This document shows, one piece after another, positions 54,812-62,715 of a stretch of 64,000 nucleotides of DNA (position 1 is the stretch's first letter; every line of letters starts with the position of its first letter). Below the pieces are notes generated by a model, which searched no databases, was not told the DNA's origin, and was given only the letters and a program-made list of their open reading frames with translations. The position numbers and the translations under genes were made by a program. Source of the stretch: Colwellia sp. PAMC 21821 (lineage in GTDB: Bacteria > Pseudomonadota > Gammaproteobacteria > Enterobacterales > Alteromonadaceae); NCBI RefSeq assembly GCF_002077175.1, contig NZ_CP014943.1, forward strand, positions 806,001 through 870,000, in the 5' to 3' direction.

Positions 54812-54980
54812 AAAAACACATTTAGTTGTCGCCTAAAATTTCGCCACGGTATATAAAGATTAAATTTTACAGGGTGAAGATAATGGAGTTTTAGTGGGCA
54901 TAATGATGATTTTGCGCTTCTTCCTTCAGTCCTCTTTGTTTCTCCCTGTGAATAAATGTTGTCCATGACAAAATATAAGA
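54812..54980 (+). repeat. 640-bp tandem non-coding repeat, unit 3 (truncated, diverged)
   Basis: This segment matches the first 170 or so bases of units 1 and 2: ACACATTTAGTT, GATTAAATTTTACAGGG, GGCATAATGATGATTTTGCG, CTCCCTGTGAATAAATG and GTCCATGACAAAATATAA in the same order. It has more changes and lacks the central hairpin. It is thus an older, partial copy, ending beside the hppD terminator. Confidence 0.8.
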
Positions 54981-54983
54981 AAC

Positions 54984-55006
54984 AAAAAAGCCAGCATAAG
55001 CTGGCT
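54984..55006 (-). terminator. Intrinsic terminator of hppD
   Basis: On the - strand AGCCAGC and GCTGGCT pair around TTAT and are followed by TTTTT. It lies 28 bp past the hppD stop. Confidence 0.88.
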
Positions 55007-55033
55007 CTTGGTCGCGTTTATTAAGCTAATGGC

Positions 55034-56077
55034 TTAAAGAACGCCACGCTCTATTTGGTTGAGCTCAATTGACTTAAATAGAGCGGTGAAGTTGCCTTCG
55101 CCAAAACCTTGGTCATCAACACGTTGGATCATCTCAATAAAGATAGGTCCGAAAATATTCTTAGTAAATATCTGTAACAAGTAAGAATTTTCTTTCTGGC
55201 TATCCACTAATACTTGATGATCACGAATACGTTGTTGGTCTTCTTTTACCCAAGGAATACGATCAAACACATCATCATAATATTCTGGCACGATATTTAA
55301 GGTATCAATAATGCCCTTGTCTAATTGATCCAACGAGCCTAATAAATCATCGGAGATAAATGCTAAGTGTTGTACACCAGGACCATTGTATTCATCTAAA
55401 TACTCGTCAATTTGGTTATTGCTTGTACCTTTACCTTCATTGATTGGAATACAGAAAGTGCCACAAGGAGATTGCAAGGCGTATGAAACTAGCGCTGATT
55501 TTTCACCTTTGATATCAAAATAACGGATATCAGTAAAGCCAAATATATCTTTATAAAAATTAGCCCAATGCTCCATTGTGCCTTGATAAACATTATTTGT
55601 TAAATGATCAACAGCTTTAAAGCCTTTATCTTTCACTAATACAGGCTCAGCAATATCTTCACAGTCATCTTGATATATTGAACCTTTAGCGCCAAATTTT
55701 TCGATGAAGTAAATTAAGCTATCGCCGATACCAAAAATAGCGGGATAAGGTAATTTTTTATCTACGTCTTGCGCTGATTTAGCGCCACGAGCAACCGCTT
55801 GTTCAAAAGCAAAGTCAGCATCTTCTACACGCCAACCCATTGAACAAATTGCTGGACCGTGGCTTTTAGCAAATTCTTTAGAAAAACCCGCTTGCTCATG
55901 ATTTAAGAAAAAATGGATATCATTCTGATTAAAGTAATCGATATCACGACCTTTGAATTTTTTTGTTTTTGAAAAGCCGAAACCATAAAAAGCATCAGCC
56001 ATAAAATCAGAATCTGGCGATGCATATTCAATAAATTCGATACCACGTAAATTTAGTGGGTTTAATAAGTCTGTCAT
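55034..56077 (-). CDS. hppD: 4-hydroxyphenylpyruvate dioxygenase
   Basis: A 347-residue two-domain vicinal-oxygen-chelate dioxygenase. The N-terminal half starts GIEFIEYASPD. The C-terminal half carries the iron ligands His in AVDHLTNNVYQG, His in GPGVQHLAFISDD and Glu near the end in GPIFIEMIQRVDDQGFGEGNFTALFKS. It turns 4-hydroxyphenylpyruvate into homogentisate in tyrosine breakdown. The ATG at 56077 has a GAGAGA ribosome site; the frame extends 5 codons upstream to a GTG. No other tyrosine catabolism gene is in view. Confidence 0.95.
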   Translation of the reverse strand: MTDLLNPLNLRGIEFIEYASPDSDFMADAFYGFGFSKTKKFKGRDIDYFNQNDIHFFLNHEQAGFSKEFAKSHGPAICSMGWRVEDADFAFEQAVARGAKSAQDVDKKLPYPAIFGIGDSLIYFIEKFGAKGSIYQDDCEDIAEPVLVKDKGFKAVDHLTNNVYQGTMEHWANFYKDIFGFTDIRYFDIKGEKSALVSYALQSPCGTFCIPINEGKGTSNNQIDEYLDEYNGPGVQHLAFISDDLLGSLDQLDKGIIDTLNIVPEYYDDVFDRIPWVKEDQQRIRDHQVLVDSQKENSYLLQIFTKNIFGPIFIEMIQRVDDQGFGEGNFTALFKSIELNQIERGVL

Positions 56078-56092
56078 AGTTGTTTCTCTCAC

Positions 56093-56530
56093 TGTAGCAA
56101 TAAGTCGATTATTACCGTGATTTCGACATAGAGGAAGTGAATGAAAAAACTGGTATTTTTTGCAGCGTAAATCTATTTTTACGTGTAAAGTAGACTAATA
56201 GACAGCTGTGATGATCGTAAGCTATAGCTAGCAGCGCCCACAGGTGTAACATTATATTTACAGTGAATTTAAGCTACTACAAATCGTTCAGATAACCCTC
56301 AAAATCTTCGTTAAAACAGCCTACTAATAATATTGATAAACGCCAATAACCTCCACTTTTCTCTCTCCATTTTCTAGTCAGTGTTAACGCTAATTCATCA
56401 ACTAGGTATAACAACCGTATCTATTAACATAATGACTAATTGAAAAGCTAGGGTGTTATGTATCCATCAAACAAACTATTAAACTGTTAAAAGTCGAATG
56501 CATTTTTTTTGGCTTCATATTCATCAGACG
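56093..56530. other. Intergenic region upstream of hppD
   Basis: About 440 bp between hppD and the deaD terminator. It should hold the hppD promoter (reading -). I see no repeat, RNA or small gene that I can support. Confidence 0.4.
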
Positions 56531-56569
56531 AAAAAAAACGCCAACTCTAATGAAGCGTTGGCGTTTTTT
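56531..56569. terminator. Intrinsic terminator of deaD
   Basis: AAAAAAAACGCCAAC and GTTGGCGTTTTTT form a long stem around TCTAATGAAGC, with runs on both sides. It follows the deaD stop by about 23 bp on the - strand. Confidence 0.93.
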
Positions 56570-56591
56570 ACAATACTAGTTACACAAATGA

Positions 56592-58394
56592 TTAGTTAGT
56601 GCGTTGCTCTTTGCGTGGGCGTGCTGGACGCTCAGCTGCTGGCTGTACATCTGATACCGTAATAGCGAGTGCTTGACGACGAACTTGAACACGCTTTAAC
56701 TGTGTAAAAGACTTTTCAGGCATACCTTTAGGTAACTGCACAAAACTATGCTTGTCGTGTAAGTTAATAGCACCGATGTAGCTACTGTCCAAAGATATTT
56801 CATTAGCAATTGCGCCAACGATATCACCAGGACGTGCACCATGCTCTTTACCTACTTCTAAGCGGTAAGTCTGCCAATCAACGTCTGAACGTGCCACTTT
56901 CGCTTTACGAGGAGCGCGCTCTGCACGACCTTCATTACGACTATCAGGACGACCACCGCGAGCTTCATTGCGACCGCCACGACTATCGTTACGACCACCA
57001 CGTGCATCATTGCGACCACTGCTATCACGATCATTTCTTTCACGTGCATCACGACGAGGCTTAGGATCTTCTTTCGGTTGTAATGGTTGCTTTAACTGTT
57101 TTTGATAAAGTAACGCTGCCGCTAAATCTGTCATTGAAAGTTCTGACTCACTCGCCATTGTTTCAATAATTTCACGCATTGCGGTTAATTCTTTATCAGC
57201 AACAATAGACGCTAACTCAGTACAAGTACGCTCGATACGGGCTTTACCAATTTCTTGAATATTAGGCAAGTCGTACATCGCAATCGTGCCAGAGGTTAAA
57301 CGCTCATAATGACGTAAAGAATACATTTCACGTGGACGAACAAATGAAATCGCTGTACCACTACGACCAGCACGGCCTGTACGACCTATACGGTGAACGT
57401 AAGCTTCGTTGTCACCTGGTAAATCATAGTTAATAACTAATGAAAGGCGTGGAATATCAAGACCACGAGCAACAACATCAGTCGCTACAAGAATTGATGA
57501 AACACCTGATTTAAGTTGGTCAACAGTACGTTCACGCTGTGCTTGGTTCATATCGCCGTTTAGGGCAACAGAGGCATAGCCTGCACGTTCTAATTTTTCA
57601 GCAACGTCAATAGTATCATTACGAGTACGTACAAAGATGAGCATTGCATCGTATTCAACAGTTTCAGCAATACGCTCTAAAGCTGTCATTTTGTTAATGC
57701 CGCTAACTTTCCAAGCGTATTGTGTAATATTGGCTTTTTCTTTTTTCACTGCAGCAACTTTAATATGCTCAGGATTTTTCAAAAAGCGATTCGCTACTTT
57801 GCGAATTTGCGGTGGCATGGTTGCAGAGAACAACGCCATTTGTGTTTCTTTAGGTAGATGCTCAAGGATCCACTCAATGTCTTCTAAAAAGCCCATGTTT
57901 AACATTTCATCAGCTTCATCAAGCACACAAAATGATAAGTTATCTAATTTAAGGCTCTTACGACGTAAGTGATCCATTAAACGACCAGGTGTACCAACAA
58001 CAACTTGTGCACCACGTTCTAGTTGTTGAAATTGTGGTTGGTAAGATTGACCACCGTATAAAGTGGCTACTTTTAAACCTTTCATGTCTTTTGCAAAAGT
58101 TTCAATCGCTTCTGCTACTTGAATGGCTAATTCACGTGTTGGCGCTAGCACCATTAATTGTGGCTTACGAAGCGTCACATCAATTTTTGCTAGTGCAGGC
58201 AGACCAAAGGCAGCAGTTTTACCTGTGCCGGTTTGTGCTTCACCAAGAACGTCTTTACCTTGAAGTAAAGGGGGAATTGTTTGCGCTTGGATTGGTGTAG
58301 ATGATGTAAAACCTAGTGCTTTTACAGCAGATACTAAGTTTTCAGGCAAACCAAGGGCGTCAAAGCCTACAGAGGCATTGTTAAGATCAGTCAT
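56592..58394 (-). CDS. deaD: DEAD-box ATP-dependent RNA helicase DeaD/CsdA
   Basis: A 600-residue helicase from the ATG at 58394. It shows the Q motif (GFTSSTPIQAQTIP), Walker A AQTGTGKT, DEAD in VLDEADEML, SAT in ALFSATMP and HRIGRTGRAGR. After about residue 435 comes an Arg/Gly/Asp-rich linker with repeats like GGRNDSRGGRNEARGGR, then a DbpA-type RNA-binding domain (VDWQTYRLEVGKEHGARPGDIVGAIANE). CsdA unwinds structured RNA during ribosome assembly and at low temperature. An AGAAGA ribosome site precedes the ATG. A leader of about 210 bases upstream suggests cold control. Confidence 0.95.
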   Translation of the reverse strand: MTDLNNASVGFDALGLPENLVSAVKALGFTSSTPIQAQTIPPLLQGKDVLGEAQTGTGKTAAFGLPALAKIDVTLRKPQLMVLAPTRELAIQVAEAIETFAKDMKGLKVATLYGGQSYQPQFQQLERGAQVVVGTPGRLMDHLRRKSLKLDNLSFCVLDEADEMLNMGFLEDIEWILEHLPKETQMALFSATMPPQIRKVANRFLKNPEHIKVAAVKKEKANITQYAWKVSGINKMTALERIAETVEYDAMLIFVRTRNDTIDVAEKLERAGYASVALNGDMNQAQRERTVDQLKSGVSSILVATDVVARGLDIPRLSLVINYDLPGDNEAYVHRIGRTGRAGRSGTAISFVRPREMYSLRHYERLTSGTIAMYDLPNIQEIGKARIERTCTELASIVADKELTAMREIIETMASESELSMTDLAAALLYQKQLKQPLQPKEDPKPRRDARERNDRDSSGRNDARGGRNDSRGGRNEARGGRPDSRNEGRAERAPRKAKVARSDVDWQTYRLEVGKEHGARPGDIVGAIANEISLDSSYIGAINLHDKHSFVQLPKGMPEKSFTQLKRVQVRRQALAITVSDVQPAAERPARPRKEQRTN

Positions 58395-58412
58395 ATAATT
58401 TTGTCTTCTCAT

Positions 58413-58750
58413 GGTAGAAACTGGCTATGCGCCAAAATTCCTACGTACATATACGAGGAAACCACCAGGAAGACTTAAGGCACATTCATTACGTTAACGT
58501 TGAAAAGTTAACTGGGCAAGTCTATGGGCGGATATACCCCACTCATTTTAAAAATTCTGTAATTATCTGAGTTTCTCTTAGAAACTATTTCGATTCACGA
58601 TTACAGAGCCGCGCATTATACAGATACTGCTAAATTATACAAGTTATAATGTACATTTAACGCTATTTAACATTAAAAATAGCTTAAAACACCTAAAACT
58701 GACACTTTAGGCTGCTCTTAACTAGATGTGATGACTTAAGTTTTTATACG
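58413..58750 (-). promoter_or_regulatory. deaD promoter and long 5' leader
   Basis: Reading on the - strand, -35 TTGTAT (58637-58642) and a perfect -10 TATAAT (58615-58620), 16 bp apart, would start transcription near 58608. This leaves a leader of about 210 bases before the deaD ATG. A similar TATAAT-like site lies just upstream. Long structured leaders are known for E. coli cold-shock genes including csdA; the fold was not computed. Confidence 0.6.
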
Positions 58751-59284
58751 TTAACTATCAATTTCAACGCTATTTTTTACCTGCTTAACACGTAATCCAC
58801 CAGAGCCACTTTCAAGTATTTTTAAACCACCAGCTTGCTCAACATCGATATCGCCAGAGCCGTCATCGATAGTTATTACACCACCTACTTTTTTAACTGT
58901 TAAGTCTCCTGAGCCGTCTTCGAAAACCGCACTACCAGATACACCTTTCACAAAAATGTCGCCTGAGCCATCGTCAATATCAAGATTGCCATCAACATCA
59001 TTAATCTCTATTTCACCAGAGCCGTCAACAATAGTTACATTACCAATGACCTGACTAATATAAAGGCCACCTGAGCCATCGTTAATATCAAGGTCGCTTT
59101 TAATGTTTTTGATGGTCAGTTCACCTGAACCGTCCTTCACTTGAACCGCGCTAGTAATATTACTAATGTTTATCGCGCCAGAGCCATCATCGACGTTCAA
59201 CATTAAGTGACTTGGCATCGTTACTTTAATATCAATATGTGGCGAATCACCCTGCCAAAAACCACTGCTGTTGATTTTAGCCAC
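58751..59284 (-). CDS. DGSG-repeat (DUF4097-like) protein, C-terminal part of a broken gene
   Basis: An open frame of 177 codons with about eight repeats of some 19 residues, each containing DDGSG or EDGSG followed by strand-like IxVxxI patterns (for example VDDGSGAINISNI, VKDGSGELTIKNI). It should fold as a repetitive beta-solenoid, as predicted for DUF4097-type proteins. The frame is open upstream past the GTG at 59284 (reading ERNADDYELTLTNSGKSAIL) to a single TAA at 59345. Beyond the TAA the same frame holds the lipoprotein signal. So this is the second part of one gene rather than an independent one. Confidence 0.7.
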   Translation of the reverse strand: MAKINSSGFWQGDSPHIDIKVTMPSHLMLNVDDGSGAINISNITSAVQVKDGSGELTIKNIKSDLDINDGSGGLYISQVIGNVTIVDGSGEIEINDVDGNLDIDDGSGDIFVKGVSGSAVFEDGSGDLTVKKVGGVITIDDGSGDIDVEQAGGLKILESGSGGLRVKQVKNSVEIDS

Positions 59285-59344
59285 TAAAATCGCACTTTTA
59301 CCTGAGTTAGTTAAGGTTAATTCATAGTCATCTGCATTACGTTC

Positions 59345-59569
59345 TTAAGCATATATATCAGCGACCACGGTGATCTCCGTCACTTGGTCAGAACCAGAAA
59401 TCACCAAAGCGCCCGCTCCGGCTTCAACATCCAATGCGTTAAGCGTTTGTGCATCAATTATCAGTTCTTGTTGGCTGTGGTAATTGGCATGAGACGGGCT
59501 TGCTATAACAATGCAGCCACTTAAAAAGGTTGCGCCTGATATCAAAAGTAATGTTTGAGCTAATTTCAT
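59345..59569 (-). CDS. DGSG-repeat lipoprotein, N-terminal part before an in-frame stop
   Basis: A 74-residue frame from the ATG at 59569. MKLAQTLLLISGATFLSGC is a lipoprotein signal with lipobox LSGC (Cys19). The mature part (ELIIDAQTLNALDVEAGAGALVISGSDQVTEITVVADIYA) is the usual opening of a DUF4097-like solenoid. The stop TAA at 59345-59347 lies in the same frame as the DGSG repeats downstream, so the intact gene would have about 272 residues. A one-base change (AAA or CAA to TAA) explains it. It may be a pseudogene, a sequencing error or a read-through case. Confidence 0.72.
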   Translation of the reverse strand: MKLAQTLLLISGATFLSGCIVIASPSHANYHSQQELIIDAQTLNALDVEAGAGALVISGSDQVTEITVVADIYA

Positions 59570-59768
59570 TGGTCTATTTCCTTGTAAACTATCGATTATT
59601 ATAATTGTATGCACCAAACAATCAAGAATCGCGCCAAAGAATAAAAGGCAATATTATTAGTCATTTAAGAATAAACATTCACATATAAAAACTCAGTGTT
59701 GATATATTTTGGTTAAAATAACAATTAATTCGCGAATTCGTAACTAATAATAACTAAGAACTGATCAG

Positions 59769-61268
59769 TTAATTAATCACTTCAGGAAGAATGCCAAAAA
59801 CTAAGCCTAATGTAATGAAGCTATAAACTAATGCTTTTTCTATAATATGACTGTTGCCTTTATTAGTTTTACCGCGAACTAAAGGAATATTGGGTACTGG
59901 CGCATCGGCAAAGATTCTAAAAATCATCGGTAAATAATAAGCTAAACCAATACCACTGCCGATAATAAGCATCGCAATTAACCACCAAGCATGGGCAATA
60001 GTTGCCTGACTTAAAATATAAAATTTACCAATAAAGCCCATGGTTAAAGGAATACCGGCTAAGCTCAGCAAGCCAAGTATCATCAATACCGCATAACTCG
60101 GTGCTCGCCAAAACAAACCTTGTAAGTCGTTCAGTGAAATATCTTCTTGATAAGACGAACGGGTATTTTGCTGTTGAATTAAGGCAATAATGATAAAAAT
60201 AGACAAGTTAGCGACGGTATAAGCCGCTAAGTAAAATAAACTACTTTGCCAAGTAAACGCCAAGCTTTGCTCAGAAGTCACAATGATCACAATCAGTAGA
60301 TAACCCATATGAGCTATTGATGAATAGGCGAGCAAGCGTTTCAAATTTTGCTGTTTAAGCGCCATCACATTACCCAATAACATGGAAATTACAGCAAATG
60401 ACATCAAAAAAACTTGAAAGTTCTCCAGCAATAAATAGCGCTGAGCGATAATACATTTAAGCAAAACCACGAACATAGCTACTTTTGAAATAGTCGCCAT
60501 TAATAGCGTTACTGGCGTTGGTGCACCTTGATAAACATCAGGTGTCCAGAAATGAAATGGTGCAATTGATAATTTAAAGGCAATACCAGAAACAAATAAT
60601 AATAGCCCTAACTGAAAAAATATTCCTAAGCCTTGCTGATGATATATTTCGCTGGGTATCGCGCCATTAAAACTCAAATCACCGGTAACGCTATAAATAA
60701 AGGCGATACCTAACAACATAAAACTTGAGGCTGTGGCACTTAATACTAAGTATTTAAAACCACTTTCCACGCTATACTGACTTTCGCGATGATAACCTAC
60801 TAAACCAACCAAACTGATGCTTAACAGTTCAAAGCCCAAAAATAGGCTAGCAAAATGGTCGCTAGTCACCAAAATACCCGCCCCGAGTACCATCAGTAAT
60901 AATAATAAATAATACTCGTCGTGCACTTCTATATGCGCTTTTAGGAAACTATGGCTCATACGTAAAGCCACTATGGCTGAAATTAATATTAAACTAAAAG
61001 CAAAAGTGCTGTAACCGTCTACTTTCAGTAACTGTGTTACTTGGATTGCCTGGCTTACGTGGCTTGCAAAAGTTGTAAGTAAACTCACATTTGCGATTAA
61101 TGAAACGAAAAGTATAAAAAAGGTAAAAAGTACAATAGTGCGTTGCGATCTTTTCCAGGCTACCAATAGCAGCGCTAATGTTATGCCAAACGCAATAATG
61201 AGTTGCGGTAAAATTGCGCCAGCCATAGCCGTAGTTAGCAAGGGTTGTGAGATATCTGCAATAGGCAT
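59769..61268 (-). CDS. nuoN: NADH-quinone oxidoreductase subunit N
   Basis: A protein of 499 residues with about 14 membrane helices, of the antiporter-like complex I subunit family. Signature parts include GFELLSISLVGLVGYHR, SGIAFKLSIAPFHFWTPDVYQGAPTPVTLLMA and LLAYSSIAHMGYLLI. It forms part of the proton-pumping membrane arm. It is the last nuo gene, starting at the ATG at 61268, 4 bp past the nuoM stop. No clear terminator was found after it. Confidence 0.95.
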   Translation of the reverse strand: MPIADISQPLLTTAMAGAILPQLIIAFGITLALLLVAWKRSQRTIVLFTFFILFVSLIANVSLLTTFASHVSQAIQVTQLLKVDGYSTFAFSLILISAIVALRMSHSFLKAHIEVHDEYYLLLLLMVLGAGILVTSDHFASLFLGFELLSISLVGLVGYHRESQYSVESGFKYLVLSATASSFMLLGIAFIYSVTGDLSFNGAIPSEIYHQQGLGIFFQLGLLLFVSGIAFKLSIAPFHFWTPDVYQGAPTPVTLLMATISKVAMFVVLLKCIIAQRYLLLENFQVFLMSFAVISMLLGNVMALKQQNLKRLLAYSSIAHMGYLLIVIIVTSEQSLAFTWQSSLFYLAAYTVANLSIFIIIALIQQQNTRSSYQEDISLNDLQGLFWRAPSYAVLMILGLLSLAGIPLTMGFIGKFYILSQATIAHAWWLIAMLIIGSGIGLAYYLPMIFRIFADAPVPNIPLVRGKTNKGNSHIIEKALVYSFITLGLVFGILPEVIN

Positions 61269-61272
61269 ATCA

Positions 61273-62715
61273 CTAGACTCCAAATGAGAATTTAAGCAAT
61301 AGCGTCGGATATAAACCAATGGCTAAAAGCATCAATAATAATGAGCCACAAATAATCAGCTCCCTAGACTGTAGATCAACAATGTCCTGCTTTGGTGCCC
61401 CTTGAAAGCTCGATTGAAAAAGTACCATGCCATAAATAGCAGAGCCGATAAGACCTAAAGCTGCAACAATGGCGAATTCAGGCAGCACTTGAAATACCCC
61501 AACAAGACTAAAAAACTCACCAATAAAGTTAGCTAAACCCGGTAAACCAAAAGCAGCGCCAGCGAAAGCTAAAGCAAATCCGCCCATACGAGGCGCACTT
61601 TGCCAAAAACCGCCCATATCGGCTAAATTACGACTGTGAATCCGTTGATAAATCATGCCCGCCATTGCGAACAAAGCCGCACTACTTAAACCATGAGCCA
61701 CCATAGTCACAATGGCGCCTTGATAAGCAGTAGCATTAAACGCAAACAATGCCAGCATTACAAAGCCCATATGGCTAATACTGCTATACGCGACTAAACG
61801 TTTAAAATCTTGCTGTGCAAAAGCCATTTTAGCGCCATAAACAATGCTCACCACAGCTAATGTCGCAGCAATGGGGACAAATTGCTCGCTAGCTTGTGGG
61901 AACAAGAAAATAACAAAGCGAATTAAGCCGTAAGCCCCGGTTTTTAGAAGCACGCCAGCCAGTAAAACGCTTCCGGCTGTTGGCGCTTGAGTATGCGCAT
62001 CAGGTAACCAACTGTGTACGGGCACTGAGGGTAGTTTAACTGCAAAGGCAATAAAAAAACCTAACATCAAATATTGACTCATTTCGAGTGGAATATCTAA
62101 CTTAAGCCAATCGAGGTAATAAAAACTTAACTGCCCCGTTTGTAATAAATGAAAATATCCTGTGGCAATAATAGCCACTAGCATTAGTAAACTACTCACT
62201 TGAGTAAATATGAAAAACTTAAGCGCAGCAAATTGACGTTTCTCATGTCCCCAAATAGCAATAATGGCGGTCATGGGGAGTAACATAACTTCCCAGAAAA
62301 AGAAGAAAAGAAACATATCAACCGCAACAAAAACACCAATAATACCGGCGATAGTTAACAGTAAATTAAAATAATAAAAACCAACATGAGTCTGAATTTC
62401 TCGCCAAGAAACTAACACACAAATAATCGCTAACAGCCAAGTCAGCGCTATTAGCACAATGCTTAACTGATCAATCGCAATACTATATTGAATATTAAAA
62501 GTTTTAATCCAATCAACTTGGGTTAGCACTTGTAACTGTTCAAAGTCATTATTGTGGTTGATTGCCTGATTAATAATAAAAACAGCAAAAACTGTCGCTA
62601 ATAAGGCTAAGCTCATTAATGCCAACCACTTAGCACTACCTTGCCAATGTTTTTCAGCTCGCCATGCTAAGGCACCCGCAATCAGCAATGCCAACATAAT
62701 AAAGGTGAGAGTCAT
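61273..62715 (-). CDS. nuoM: NADH-quinone oxidoreductase subunit M
   Basis: A protein of about 480 residues of the same antiporter-like family. Key parts are FFFFWEVMLLPMTAIIAIWGHE with the conserved Glu, AFAVKLPSVPVHSWLPDAHTQAPTAGSVLLAGVLLKTGAYG, and LVAYSSISHMGFVML. The ATG at 62715 overlaps the nuoL stop as ATGA and has a TAGGAG ribosome site; the frame opens further upstream but inside nuoL. Confidence 0.96.
   Translation of the reverse strand: MTLTFIMLALLIAGALAWRAEKHWQGSAKWLALMSLALLATVFAVFIINQAINHNNDFEQLQVLTQVDWIKTFNIQYSIAIDQLSIVLIALTWLLAIICVLVSWREIQTHVGFYYFNLLLTIAGIIGVFVAVDMFLFFFFWEVMLLPMTAIIAIWGHEKRQFAALKFFIFTQVSSLLMLVAIIATGYFHLLQTGQLSFYYLDWLKLDIPLEMSQYLMLGFFIAFAVKLPSVPVHSWLPDAHTQAPTAGSVLLAGVLLKTGAYGLIRFVIFLFPQASEQFVPIAATLAVVSIVYGAKMAFAQQDFKRLVAYSSISHMGFVMLALFAFNATAYQGAIVTMVAHGLSSAALFAMAGMIYQRIHSRNLADMGGFWQSAPRMGGFALAFAGAAFGLPGLANFIGEFFSLVGVFQVLPEFAIVAALGLIGSAIYGMVLFQSSFQGAPKQDIVDLQSRELIICGSLLLMLLAIGLYPTLLLKFSFGV

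Noticed and set aside
56810..57064. A 84-codon + strand frame rich in His, Tyr and Asp opposite deaD
   Set aside because: It is the antisense reading of the Arg/Gly-rich linker of DeaD.
59284..59344. An independent start (GTG at 59284) for the DGSG-repeat frame
   Set aside because: The frame stays open and coding-like upstream to the TAA, and a separate product would lack a signal for export.
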